Part shown: in pieces, positions 9,064 to 17,172 of the stretch
Numbering within the stretch: the stretch's first letter is position 1
Layout of the letters: each line of letters starts with the position of its first letter
Source of the DNA: Enterovirga rhinocerotis
Lineage (GTDB): Bacteria; Pseudomonadota; Alphaproteobacteria; Rhizobiales; Beijerinckiaceae
Reading direction: 5' to 3'
NCBI RefSeq assembly: GCF_004363955.1
Contig: NZ_SNZR01000014.1
Coordinates: 186,001 to 250,000, forward strand
DNA: 64,000 nucleotides
Position numbers and translations under genes: made by a program
The notes under the pieces: generated by a model
The model's database searches: none
What the model saw: only the letters and a program-made list of their open reading frames with translations
What the model was told of the DNA's origin: nothing

Positions 9064-9400
9064 CGTCATCTGGGTCGAACTCGATCCGGTTCTCGGAACG
9101 GAGCAGGCCGGCCGCCGGCCGGCCCTCGTCCTGTCGGACGAACCGTATCATGCCGTTTCCACCAGAGCCGTGATCTGCCCGATCTCGAATCGCGGGCGCG
9201 GATGGCCGTTCGAGGTGCCCTTGCCGCCCGAGATGAAGACGAAGGGCGTCGTCCTGGTCGATCAAGTGAGGGCCGTTCATCAGGCGTCGCGTCTGTTCGC
9301 GTTCGTCGAGGCGGTGCCCGCATCGGTGCTTGCCGAGGTGCGTGGGCGGCTTGCCGGGCTGGTTGGGATCAAGCTGATGGAGGATCAGGACCCTCGATGA
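9038..9400 (+). CDS. MazF/PemK-family endoribonuclease toxin
   Basis: 120 residues: GDVIWVELDPVLGTEQAGRRPALVLSDEPYH, VICPISNRGRGWPFEVPLP and VVLVDQVRAVHQASR, matching the MazF fold including the conserved GxExxxxRPALV region and the D-Q-x-R-x-x strand. Family members cleave mRNA at short specific sequences and are held in check by the antitoxin. The stop codon overlaps the ATG of the next gene, a glutathione S-transferase (ATGA), so the toxin-antitoxin pair is physically joined to a metabolic gene. Confidence 0.92.
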   Translation: MAALPRAGDVIWVELDPVLGTEQAGRRPALVLSDEPYHAVSTRAVICPISNRGRGWPFEVPLPPEMKTKGVVLVDQVRAVHQASRLFAFVEAVPASVLAEVRGRLAGLVGIKLMEDQDPR

Positions 9401-10047
9401 CCCTTACGCTCTTCTATTCGCCGGGTGCCTGTTCGCTCGCCTCGCATATCGCGATCGAGGAGACCGGCCTCCCCTTCGAGGCGCGCCGGGTCGATTTCTC
9501 GACGACCGAGCAGCGCTCCCCCGACTATCTGAAGATCAACCCGAAAGGCCGCGTGCCGGCCCTGGCCGATGGCGGCTTTGTCGTCACGGAAAACCCGGCC
9601 ATCCTGCGCTATCTCGCCCGGAAGGCTCCGGAGGCGGGCCTCTGGCCCGACGATGCGCGGTCGGAGGCGGTCTGTGCCGAATGGCTCGCCTGGTGCTCGT
9701 CGGGGCTCCATGTCGCCTATGCGCATACCCGCCGCCCGGAGCGCTATGCGACCGGCGAGGAGGCGATCGCCAATGTCGTGGCCAAGGGCCGGGAGGCGAC
9801 GCGCGATGTCTGGCAGCAGGTCGAACGGAAGCTGGCCGCCTCGTCCTCGCCCTGGCTGGCCGGCGATCGCTACAGCGTCGCCGATCCCTATCTCTTCGTC
9901 ATGTGGAACTGGGGACGCGGAGCCCATCTCGGCTACGACATGCCGGGCGATTTCCCGGCCTGGACGCGTCACGCGCTGACGATGGGCGAGCGTCCGGCCG
10001 TGCGGCGCGCGCTCGAGCGCGAGGGCATCGCGCTGCCCGGCGCCTGA
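9397..10047 (+). CDS. Glutathione S-transferase, beta-class-like
   Basis: 216 residues starting MTLTLFYSPGACSLASHIAIEE. The SPGACS motif, with Cys near residue 11, is characteristic of bacterial beta-class GSTs; INPKGRVPAL and VVTENPAILRYLA form the glutathione-binding part, and the helical C-terminal domain ends at the stop. It is expected in the cytoplasm, in detoxification or peroxide defence. The ATG overlaps the mazF stop codon. The same frame is open further upstream within mazF but carries no family sequence there. Confidence 0.9.
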   Translation: MTLTLFYSPGACSLASHIAIEETGLPFEARRVDFSTTEQRSPDYLKINPKGRVPALADGGFVVTENPAILRYLARKAPEAGLWPDDARSEAVCAEWLAWCSSGLHVAYAHTRRPERYATGEEAIANVVAKGREATRDVWQQVERKLAASSSPWLAGDRYSVADPYLFVMWNWGRGAHLGYDMPGDFPAWTRHALTMGERPAVRRALEREGIALPGA

Positions 10048-10124
10048 GGGACGCGACGCCCGGACGCCTTGCGGCATCGGCGGGATGGCCCCAAGGTCTG
10101 CGGGGATGCGAGCCGAGGTGCGGC

Positions 10125-11855
10125 GTGCCGATACGACGTTACAGCGCCGAGACGGCGTTCCGGACTTTGAAGGACAATCCTGCCGGGCAGTGGCCGCGGC
10201 GGGACGATCCCGAGAACCGCTTCGCCCATTTCGCCGATCCGTTCTTCCGGCCGAGCTTCACCTTCCAGCCCGGCCAGCGCATCTTCACGATCGGCTCCTG
10301 CTTCGCCCGGAATATCGAAGAGGCCCTGTTCGATCGCGGGTTCGATGTTCCGACCTGGGCCTGTGCCAAGGACGAGACGGTCGATTGGGGCAGCGACGGT
10401 ATCAGCGCGCTCAACAATTACGTGCCCACCTGCATTCCCGCTCAGATCCGCTGGGCCTTCGGGATGGAGCCCTTCGACCTCCAGACCCACACGCTCGAAC
10501 TCATGCCGGGGCGCTTCTTCGATCCCCAGTTCAGGCTGACGACCCGGCCGCTTCCGGCCGAGGCCGTGCTGGCGCGGCGCGAGCGGGTGAACCGCCTCTA
10601 TCGCGAACTCGCCCAGAGCCAATTCGTCCTGATCACCCTCGGCCTGATCGAGGCCTGGTTCGATCACAAGAGCGGCCTCTACATCAATTGCGCGCCCCCG
10701 AAATCAGCCACGAGGGCGGAGCCGGACCGGTTCGAACTGCACGTTCTCGGCCACGATGAAGTGGTCGCCTCGCTGCGCGACTTGATGGGCCTGCTCGATC
10801 AGGTCTGCCCGCCCGACTACCGGATGATCCTGACCGTCTCGCCCGTGCCGCTGACGGCGACCTTCACGCCGGCCGACGTCGCGATCGCCAATTGCTACAG
10901 CAAGTCGGTGCTGCGGGCGGCCTGCGAGGTGCTCGTCGCAGAGCGGGCGAACATCGACTATTTCGCGTCCTACGAGAGCGTGACCCTCACCGACCGGTCG
11001 CTCGCCTTCCGGGACGACCAGATTCACGTTCAGCCGGCCATCGTGCGCTTCAACGTGGACCGGATGATCCGCCGCTACGTGCCGGGGGCCGACGAGGAGA
11101 CGGTGAAGGGCGTCGTCGAGGCCGCGCGCGAGGAGATGCGCGCCGGGCTGTTCCGCGTCGGCCTTCGGCGGCTCCAGGACGCGACGGCGCGTTTCCCGGA
11201 CGATGTGGTTCTGTTGCGGTCGCTGGGCTCGGCGCTGCTGCGCGCCGGCAGCGAGGCGCAGGGCGAGGAGACGCTGCTCGCGCTGACGAGGCGGGGCCGA
11301 GGCGATCCGGCATCGAGCATCCGCCTCGCAGGCTTCTACAACGAGGCCGGCCGCCATGCCGAGGCCGCCGAGCAGGCGGAGAAAGCGGCCGCGCTCGGAC
11401 GGACGGGCGTCAACGTCTCGCTCGAACGGGCGAAGGCCTATTATCATCTGGGCCGGTTCGAGGAGGGGCGGAGCCTCCTCGACACGGTCCGTGCCGACCC
11501 CATCTCCGGGCCGCTCGTCGTCTATTGGAAGGCGATGTTCTGCGAGGCTCTCGGCCAGTTCGAAGAGGCGGAGGCCCATTTCCGGGAATGCAACGGGGCG
11601 GCGGAGGCGGCCTCCTATCGGACGGGCTTCGCGAAGTTCCTGCTGGCACGAGGGCGCATCGACGAAGCCTCCGAGTGGAACGACCGCGCGCTCCGGTCGG
11701 CGCCTCTCAACACGGACGCTCTCGGGCTGCGCGTCCAGATCGCGGGCGGGCGCGCGGCGGCCCCCTTTCGGCGGGGCGGCCGCCATGTCATCGGCGGTCT
11801 CTGGAGGCGCCTGAAGCGGGCGGGCGTCGGTCTTCAGGCCGGGCGCGGCGACTGA
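10125..11855 (+). CDS. GSCFA domain protein with C-terminal TPR-like repeats
   Basis: About 576 residues from a GTG. Residues 50-300 form a GSCFA domain (FTIGSCFARNIEEAL at about 54-68, VLITLGLIEAWFD, LTVSPVPLTATF), a family related to SGNH hydrolases and usually found near polysaccharide genes. The remaining part has helical repeats (VGLRRLQDATARFPDDVVLLRSLG, AGRHAEAAEQAEKAA, GQFEEAEAHFRECN) resembling TPRs. The start is uncertain because the frame is open much further upstream through the GST gene; the GTG at 10125 is the first start before family similarity begins. The last 22 bp overlap the convergent patatin-like gene. Confidence 0.85.
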   Translation: MPIRRYSAETAFRTLKDNPAGQWPRRDDPENRFAHFADPFFRPSFTFQPGQRIFTIGSCFARNIEEALFDRGFDVPTWACAKDETVDWGSDGISALNNYVPTCIPAQIRWAFGMEPFDLQTHTLELMPGRFFDPQFRLTTRPLPAEAVLARRERVNRLYRELAQSQFVLITLGLIEAWFDHKSGLYINCAPPKSATRAEPDRFELHVLGHDEVVASLRDLMGLLDQVCPPDYRMILTVSPVPLTATFTPADVAIANCYSKSVLRAACEVLVAERANIDYFASYESVTLTDRSLAFRDDQIHVQPAIVRFNVDRMIRRYVPGADEETVKGVVEAAREEMRAGLFRVGLRRLQDATARFPDDVVLLRSLGSALLRAGSEAQGEETLLALTRRGRGDPASSIRLAGFYNEAGRHAEAAEQAEKAAALGRTGVNVSLERAKAYYHLGRFEEGRSLLDTVRADPISGPLVVYWKAMFCEALGQFEEAEAHFRECNGAAEAASYRTGFAKFLLARGRIDEASEWNDRALRSAPLNTDALGLRVQIAGGRAAAPFRRGGRHVIGGLWRRLKRAGVGLQAGRGD

Positions 11856-12694
11856 GCGGCTCGTCCTGAGAGAAGGGCGTCCAAGGCGCGCTTCAGATCC
11901 TCCTTGATGCCGACGCTCTCGGCCAGAACCGCGTCGATCTTCAGGAAGTCGAGGGCGCGGAAGCGCGAATGCGGTGGGCGCACGAGGATGTCGGGCCGTT
12001 CGCGACCGAGCTTCTCCGCGATCAGGGCCTGCATCATCAACTGGCTCGCGCCGAACAGGAGGTCGATCGAGTTGAGCCGCCGCGTCGGCGAGGGCTCGGG
12101 AGCGCCGACGACGTCGACGGCGATGACGTGATCGGCGGTCCCGCGCAGGAGACCGAAGGGCACCGGGTTGATGATGCCCCCATCGATCAGGAGGCGATCC
12201 TCTCGCATGACGGGGCGGAACACGGCCGGGATCGCGGCGGAGGCGGAGAGCGCCGAGATGAGGTCGCCCTCCCGGATGATCTGCTCGCGATGGCCGAAAT
12301 AATCGGTCGCGACCACCGAGAGCGGGATCGTCAGATCCTCGAATCGGGCCGGGACCTGCGGCGGCAGGAAGGCGCGAAGGATGCGTTCGAGATCGAATTG
12401 CGAGATGCGCAGCCCCCGCTCCAGCACATCCGCGACCGTCGTCGGGCGCGTGCCCCAGATGCGTCCGGCGACGGCCGCGGGGCGGCCGAGGATCGAGCGC
12501 GCATAATCGTGGATGTCGCGGCCCGACATGCCGGCGGCGAGGGCGGCCCCCATGATGCCGCCGATCGAACTTCCTGCGACGGCGACCGGCCGGATGCCGA
12601 GTTCGTCCAGCGTCTCGATCACGTGGATATGGGCGAGGCCGCGGGCGCCGCCACCGCCGAGGGCGAGGGCGAAGGTGGGGGATGACGGCGTCAT
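11834..12694 (-). CDS. Patatin-like phospholipase, RssA-like
   Basis: 286 residues. The oxyanion-hole motif GGGGARG (13-19), nucleophile elbow GSSIG (Ser43) and the dyad Asp in IDGG (about 172) are intact, so the protein should be an active serine acyl hydrolase of the bacterial patatin family; substrates are usually membrane phospholipids or acyl esters. No signal peptide is seen. It is transcribed divergently from the aroG leader region and its 3' end overlaps the GSCFA gene tail to tail. Confidence 0.92.
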   Translation of the reverse strand: MTPSSPTFALALGGGGARGLAHIHVIETLDELGIRPVAVAGSSIGGIMGAALAAGMSGRDIHDYARSILGRPAAVAGRIWGTRPTTVADVLERGLRISQFDLERILRAFLPPQVPARFEDLTIPLSVVATDYFGHREQIIREGDLISALSASAAIPAVFRPVMREDRLLIDGGIINPVPFGLLRGTADHVIAVDVVGAPEPSPTRRLNSIDLLFGASQLMMQALIAEKLGRERPDILVRPPHSRFRALDFLKIDAVLAESVGIKEDLKRALDALLSGRAAQSPRPA

Positions 12695-12760
12695 GGTGGG
12701 ATCGGTCGTGTCCTCGGCGCATCGGTCGCGCGGCGCGATTGTCGTCCGGACGGATCGGGG

Positions 12761-12788
12761 ATGACAAGCGCCCGCGCATCCGCTATCC
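12761..12788 (+). promoter_or_regulatory. Candidate promoter of the aroG leader
   Basis: ATGACA (12761-12766) and CTATCC (12783-12788), 16 bp apart, resemble alphaproteobacterial -35 and -10 elements. If used, transcription would start only a few bases before the leader ATG at 12798, so the leader peptide might be translated with little or no 5' UTR. This is tentative. Confidence 0.3.
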
Positions 12789-12797
12789 GGTGCGGCG

Positions 12798-12875
12798 ATG
12801 ACCTCCGCCGCCGCCTTCTATTGGTACTTTAGCTACGGCAACTCACCGGCGGTGGGAGGATCGCGCGCGGACTGA
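12798..12875 (+). CDS. Aromatic-rich leader peptide of aroG (attenuator)
   Basis: A 25-codon ORF starts MTSAAA, continues FYWYFSY and ends at TGA 12873-12875. Six of seven consecutive codons (12816-12836) are Phe, Tyr or Trp, which in a random GC-rich sequence is highly unlikely, since TTT, TAT and TAC are rare here. It precedes a terminator and the gene for the first enzyme of aromatic amino acid synthesis. It is therefore a regulatory leader peptide: ribosome stalling at these codons when charged aromatic tRNAs are scarce should favour read-through into aroG. No good Shine-Dalgarno site is visible upstream (only GGTG). Confidence 0.88.
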   Translation: MTSAAAFYWYFSYGNSPAVGGSRAD

Positions 12876-12923
12876 GAGCCGACGCCAGACATCCGAACAG
12901 CCGCCAGACCTGGCGGCTTTTTT
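12807..12923 (+). promoter_or_regulatory. Transcription attenuator of aroG (alternative hairpins)
   Basis: Four segments can pair alternately: 1, the GCC-GCC-GCC Ala codons (12807-12815); 2, GGCGG (12848-12852); 3, CCGCC (12901-12905); 4, GGCGG (12912-12916). The aromatic codons (12816-12836) lie between 1 and 2. A ribosome stalled there hides segment 1, leaving 2 to pair with 3 (antitermination); a ribosome reaching the stop codon hides segment 2, so 3 pairs with 4 and transcription ends. This is the arrangement of the E. coli trp attenuator. The pairings are seen in the sequence; the mechanism is inferred. Confidence 0.8.
12899..12923 (+). terminator. Intrinsic terminator in the aroG leader
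   Basis: AGCCGCCA (12899-12906), a GACC loop, and TGGCGGCT (12911-12918) form a perfect 8-bp stem running straight into six T residues (12918-12923). It lies 24 bp after the leader peptide stop and 37 bp before the aroG start. Confidence 0.9.
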
Positions 12924-12960
12924 ATTGGGCCGGCAGGTCTCCGAACAGGAGCCCGAGGAC

Positions 12961-14043
12961 ATGCCGACCACGACAGACGATCTCAGAGTCAAGGAACTCA
13001 AGGAACTCTCGCCGCCCGCGGAGGTGATCGGGGACATCCCGCGCACCGACACCGCGACGCGCACCGTCACCGCCTCGCGGCGGGCGATCCACGACATCCT
13101 GCACGGGCAGGACGACCGGCTGCTCGTCGTCGTCGGCCCCTGCTCGATCCACGATCCCGAGGCGGCCGTCGACTACGCCAACCGTCTCGTGGCGCTCCGC
13201 GAGAGCCTCGCCGACCGCCTCGAGATCGTGATGCGCGTCTATTTCGAGAAGCCCCGCACGACCGTCGGCTGGAAGGGCCTCGTCAACGATCCCGATCTCG
13301 ACGGCAGCTTCGACATCAACAAGGGCCTGCGTCTCGCCCGCAACGTTCTCGCCGCGGTGAACAATCTCGGCCTGCCGGCGGGGACCGAGTTCCTCGACAT
13401 GACGACGCCGCAATATCTGGCGGATCTCGTCTCCTGGGCGGCGATCGGCGCCCGCACGACGGAGAGCCAGATCCACCGCGAGCTCGCCTCGGGCCTGTCC
13501 TGCCCCGTGGGGTTCAAGAACGGGACGGATGGCAACCTGCGCATCGCGGCCGATGCCGTGAAGTCGGCCTCCTACCCGCACCACTTCATGGCGGTGACGA
13601 AGGCCGGACGCTCGGCGATCGCGGCGACGACCGGCAACGAGGATTGCCACGTCATCCTGCGGGGCGGCATGCGGCCGAACTACGATGCCGCGAGTGTCGA
13701 AGCGGCCTGTGCCGATCTCGCCCGGGCGGGCGTCGCGCCGCAGGTCATGATCGATACGAGCCACGCCAACAGCGCGAAGAAGCCCGAGAACCAGCCGATC
13801 GTCGCGGCCGACATCGCCCGTCAGATCGCCGGAGGCGAGAGCCGCATCGTCGGGGTCATGATCGAGAGCCATCTCGTGGCAGGCCGGCAGGACGTGCTGC
13901 CCGGCATGGCCCTGACCTATGGCCAGAGCATCACCGACGGCTGCATCGGCTGGGGCACCACGGTGGCCGTGCTGGAAGACCTCGCCGCGGCGGTGGCTCT
14001 GCGCCGGGCGAGGGGAGGGGAGGCCGGCGCGCGCTCGGCCTGA
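12961..14043 (+). CDS. aroG: 3-deoxy-7-phosphoheptulonate (DAHP) synthase, class I
   Basis: 360 residues starting MPTTTDDLRV. Family motifs are intact: VVVGPCSIHDP, VMRVYFEKPRTTVGWKGL, LPAGTEFLDMTTPQYLADLVSWAAIGARTTESQ-type core, GFKNGTDG, HVILRGG, MIDTSHANS and SYG-like TYGQSITDGCIGW. It condenses phosphoenolpyruvate and erythrose 4-phosphate in the first step of the shikimate pathway. It is of the AroFGH type, which is usually feedback-inhibited by an aromatic amino acid. Expression is likely controlled by the attenuator just upstream. It converges with the DUF924 gene (9 bp gap). Confidence 0.96.
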   Translation: MPTTTDDLRVKELKELSPPAEVIGDIPRTDTATRTVTASRRAIHDILHGQDDRLLVVVGPCSIHDPEAAVDYANRLVALRESLADRLEIVMRVYFEKPRTTVGWKGLVNDPDLDGSFDINKGLRLARNVLAAVNNLGLPAGTEFLDMTTPQYLADLVSWAAIGARTTESQIHRELASGLSCPVGFKNGTDGNLRIAADAVKSASYPHHFMAVTKAGRSAIAATTGNEDCHVILRGGMRPNYDAASVEAACADLARAGVAPQVMIDTSHANSAKKPENQPIVAADIARQIAGGESRIVGVMIESHLVAGRQDVLPGMALTYGQSITDGCIGWGTTVAVLEDLAAAVALRRARGGEAGARSA

Positions 14044-14051
14044 GAGAACGG

Positions 14052-14618
14052 CTACCCGCGGAAGTCGTCCACTTCGAGGAAAGCCAGCTCCTCGGGCGTG
14101 CTCTCGCGCCCGAGGACGGCATTGCGGTGCGGAAAGCGTCCGAACCGCTCGACGATGTCAAGATGGTGCCGCGCCCAGTGGAGCTGCTCGGGCCGGCCGA
14201 GCGCCTCGAAGAGCGCGACGGATTTCCGCTGCGCCTCGATATCCTCGGCATGTTCGAAGGGGAGGTAGAGGAAGACGCGCATGTCCTCCTCGAGCTCCTT
14301 GTCGAAGCCTCGCGCGATCGCGGCCTGCGCCGCGGCGAGGGCCTGCGGATCGGTGGACCAGGTGCGGGCATCGTTCCGGAACATGTTGCGCGGCATCTGA
14401 TCGAGCAGGATGACGAGACCGAGCGCGCCCTCGGGCGTCTCGGCCCAATGGTCCAGCTCTCCCCGGCCGGCGGCCTCCCAGGCGGTGAGGAAGCGCTGCC
14501 GGCAGGTCTCGTCGAAGGCGGCGTCCTTGGCGAACCACTTCTCGGGGCCCGCCCCGCGCCAGAAGGCGATGACCTCGTCGGCTCGGGCGGCTTCGGTCGG
14601 CATGGCTGCTGTCTCCAT
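14052..14618 (-). CDS. DUF924 family protein
   Basis: 188 residues from METAAMPTEAARADEVIAFW. The DUF924 pattern is clear: WRGAGPEKWFAKDAAFDETCRQRFL, LGLVILLDQMPRNMFRNDARTWSTDPQAL-type core, and YLPFEHAEDIEAQRKSV. These are small alpha-helical proteins with a TPR-like fold and no known enzymatic activity. The ATG overlaps the plsC stop by one base (TGATG), implying coupling; an alternative start is the Met five residues later. Confidence 0.88.
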   Translation of the reverse strand: METAAMPTEAARADEVIAFWRGAGPEKWFAKDAAFDETCRQRFLTAWEAAGRGELDHWAETPEGALGLVILLDQMPRNMFRNDARTWSTDPQALAAAQAAIARGFDKELEEDMRVFLYLPFEHAEDIEAQRKSVALFEALGRPEQLHWARHHLDIVERFGRFPHRNAVLGRESTPEELAFLEVDDFRG

Positions 14619-15370
14619 CAGGGTGTCACGGCCATGCCGGAAGCGGTCGGGGCCGGGGCGCCTCCGGCCTCCGCGAGAAGGGCGTCGGACGATGTTTCGA
14701 TCCGCTCGATCAGGAGCGTCATGAAGGTCTCCCGGTCGAGCCCGGCCGGAATCACCTCGCAGAAATCGATGACGACCGTTCCGGGCCGTCTGACATAGTG
14801 GCGGCGGGGCCAGAACAGGCCCGAATTGAGGCCCACCGGCAGGCAAGGCATGCCGAGTGTCCGGTAGAGATGGGCGACCCCGTTCTTATAGGCCGGCTCG
14901 GCCCCCGGCGGGCGGCGTGTCCCTTCCGGGAAGATGATGACCTGGCGGCCCTCCTGAGCCTTCGTGCGGGCCGCGCGGTTCATCTCGCCGAGCGCGGTCG
15001 CACCGCCGCGGCGGACGGGGATCATCCCCGCCTTGATCGTCAGCCAGCCGAAGACCGGGATCCATTGCAGCTCCCGCTTCAGGATGAAGGTCGGATCGTC
15101 CACGCAGAAGAGCAGCGTGAAGGTCTCGAGGAAGGATTGGTGCTTGGCGGCGACGAGGAGGCCGCCGGGCGGGATCCGGTCGAGATTGCGGAACTCGACC
15201 CGTGTCCCCACGATGACGCGGAGCAGCCACAGATTGAAGCGGCCCCAGGTCTGCGCGTAGCGGATGATCGCCTTTCGGGGCATCGCGAAGGTCGCGATGG
15301 CGGGGATCAGCCAGAGGACGAGGTTGAGATAGAAGAGGAGGTTGAAGAGATGCGAGCGGAGGGCGACCAT
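14618..15370 (-). CDS. plsC: 1-acyl-sn-glycerol-3-phosphate acyltransferase (PlsC-like)
   Basis: 250 residues with an N-terminal membrane segment (LFNLLFYLNLVLWLIPAIATFA). Acyltransferase block I is KHQSFLETF (HX4E in place of the commoner HX4D), block II is GMIPVRRG, block III IFPEGTRRPPG and block IV CLPVGLNSG. It acylates lysophosphatidic acid at the inner membrane in phospholipid synthesis. It lies in the ftsE-ftsX-ydcF-plsC order known in Rhizobiales, which supports its being the housekeeping copy. Confidence 0.92.
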   Translation of the reverse strand: MVALRSHLFNLLFYLNLVLWLIPAIATFAMPRKAIIRYAQTWGRFNLWLLRVIVGTRVEFRNLDRIPPGGLLVAAKHQSFLETFTLLFCVDDPTFILKRELQWIPVFGWLTIKAGMIPVRRGGATALGEMNRAARTKAQEGRQVIIFPEGTRRPPGAEPAYKNGVAHLYRTLGMPCLPVGLNSGLFWPRRHYVRRPGTVVIDFCEVIPAGLDRETFMTLLIERIETSSDALLAEAGGAPAPTASGMAVTP

Positions 15371-15400
15371 CGGACCGGGAACTGGAGAGACAGCGCCCGT

Positions 15401-16141
15401 TTAACCCGTGCGGCCCGACTTCGCCAACGGGTGTGCCTCGCGAAGCGCCTCCGCATGGTGGTCCGCGCCGGTCCAGCCTGCCATCCGCGTCCGGACCGAG
15501 ACCGCCAGAAACTTCATGTATTCCATCAGGATGACCCGCCCCCGGGCAAGCGTGGCGTCCCAGGCTTCGCCGGTCCGTGTGCCCACCACCGCATGCGGGA
15601 TCTTCCGGACGCCGGGGAGGGCTTCGTTCAGCTCCGCGAGCGTGCGCGGCAGGTGGTAGTAGGAGGTCACGACGATGAGGGAGCGAAAGCCCCTCTCCTC
15701 CACCCAGCGCCGGATCTCGGCGGCGTTGTCGACGGTGTTCCTGGCGCGATAATCGAGATCGACGCAGCAATCGACGATGCCGCGGAGCGCAGGGGACAGG
15801 GCGAGAATGCTGTCCCGGCTGGTGCGTTCGTTGACGCCGGTGATCAGGAGGCGCGTTCCCCAGCCCTGGGCGAGAAGCTGAAGGGCGTCCTCGACCCGGC
15901 CCTGGCCGCCGGTGAGGGCGACGATGGCGTCCGCCGCCATGGCCGGCTCGCTCTCGCTGCGGTCGAGCGACCACACGAAGACGCCGAATCCCCCGGCGAA
16001 CAGCCCGCCGATCACGAGCACCGGCAGCACCACGAGCTGGAGGACGCGGCGAAACCATCCGGGCTTGCGTGGCCCGGCCGCCGGTTTCTCGACGGCAGGA
16101 GGCCCGGTGCGGGGACTCAAGGCCCAGTTCATCTCCGACAC
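15401..16141 (-). CDS. YdcF/ElyC family (DUF218) membrane-anchored protein
   Basis: 246 residues with one N-terminal transmembrane helix (VLQLVVLPVLVIGGLFAGGFGVFVW, about 33-57), then the DUF218 domain: DAIVALTGGQGRVEDALQLL, LLITGV, NTVDNAAEIRRWVEERGFRSLIVVTS and YYHLPRTLAEL. Relatives such as SanA and ElyC affect envelope integrity and lipid-carrier or peptidoglycan metabolism. It stands between ftsX and plsC, suggesting an envelope role, with the domain facing the periplasm. Confidence 0.9.
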   Translation of the reverse strand: MSEMNWALSPRTGPPAVEKPAAGPRKPGWFRRVLQLVVLPVLVIGGLFAGGFGVFVWSLDRSESEPAMAADAIVALTGGQGRVEDALQLLAQGWGTRLLITGVNERTSRDSILALSPALRGIVDCCVDLDYRARNTVDNAAEIRRWVEERGFRSLIVVTSYYHLPRTLAELNEALPGVRKIPHAVVGTRTGEAWDATLARGRVILMEYMKFLAVSVRTRMAGWTGADHHAEALREAHPLAKSGRTG

Positions 16142-16236
16142 GTGACTCGCGAATCAGGCGCCGCGAAGGCGGCGGGGGCCATGGCCCGGATCGGATCGCG
16201 ATCCGGGATCGGGATGGTCCATGACGGCCTCCAGGC

Positions 16237-17172
16237 TCAACGGTGAACCTTGAGGAACCGTTTCACGGCCGTCCAGGCCACGGCTCCCGCGACGGCGGCA
16301 TCGGCGACGGCGATGGCCGCCATCGCCGCGAAGGTCCAGGGGCTCGGGGCCAGCGCGGCGATCAGGCCCGTCCCGCCGGAGGCACCGTTATCGGAGAGGA
16401 GGGCCAGCCCGAGCAGGGCTGCGGCGGCCGCGGCCGAGCCGATCAGGCCGCCGAGAAGCCCGAGCCGCGCGAAGCGCTTCGCGAACAACCAGGCGACGAA
16501 GCCATCGCGCGCTCCGACGAGGCGGAGCACCTCGACGACGTCGCGATGCCCCGTGACCGCTCCTCGCGTCGCGAAGCCGATCGCGCCTGCGGAGGCGCCG
16601 AGCACGAGGATGACGGCGGAGATCGCGAAGCCGACGATTCCCGCCGTGACGGCGGCGAGGCGGGAGAGCCAGGCGGAGTGATCGTCCAGCGAGGAGCCCG
16701 GCACGTCGATCTTCAGCCGCAAAGCGAGGCGGGACAGGTCGGGCTTCGGATCGCGCGCGAGTTCGAGCGCGATCAGGCGCGGGACCGGCAGGTCGGAGAG
16801 ATCGAGCCCCGCCCCGAGCCACGGTTCGAGCAGGCGCTCGGCGTCGTCCCGCGACAGGATGCGCGCCGTCCGGATGCCCGGGGTCTCCCGTGCGAGTTCG
16901 GCGGCGCGGGCGAGGTCGGCCTCGCCGTCCCGCCCGGGATCGGGCTTCACCTGGATCGTCGCCTCGTGGGAGATCGCCTCGCGCCAGGTGGCGGCAGCGC
17001 TCGCGACCTGGACCGCGGCACCGGCCGCCAAGGCCGCGAGGAAGGCGAGGGCGGCGATCACGGCGACGAGGGTCCAGCCCGCGCCGCCGTCGTTCGGCAC
17101 GATCTGAAGGCCGCGGCCGATGGGGCCGAGCTCGGATTCGTCGGGCCGGGGAGGGAGGACGGAGGCGGTCAC
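16237..17172 (-). CDS. ftsX: Cell division protein FtsX (ABC permease-like)
   Basis: 311 residues. One transmembrane helix near residues 33-58 is followed by a periplasmic domain ([34 protein letters not shown]) and three C-terminal helices ([24 protein letters not shown] and two further). This is the FtsX topology; the periplasmic domain normally activates septal peptidoglycan hydrolases. The first bases overlap the ftsE stop (ATGA). Conservation is modest, as usual for FtsX, but the pairing with ftsE settles the assignment. Confidence 0.93.
   Translation of the reverse strand: MTASVLPPRPDESELGPIGRGLQIVPNDGGAGWTLVAVIAALAFLAALAAGAAVQVASAAATWREAISHEATIQVKPDPGRDGEADLARAAELARETPGIRTARILSRDDAERLLEPWLGAGLDLSDLPVPRLIALELARDPKPDLSRLALRLKIDVPGSSLDDHSAWLSRLAAVTAGIVGFAISAVILVLGASAGAIGFATRGAVTGHRDVVEVLRLVGARDGFVAWLFAKRFARLGLLGGLIGSAAAAAALLGLALLSDNGASGGTGLIAALAPSPWTFAAMAAIAVADAAVAGAVAWTAVKRFLKVHR

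Noticed and set aside
15100-15170. HX4E in place of HX4D in PlsC block I as a possible defect.
   Set aside because: Glu at this position is, as far as I recall, found in other bacterial PlsC-like proteins (KHQSxxET), so it is not evidence of inactivation.
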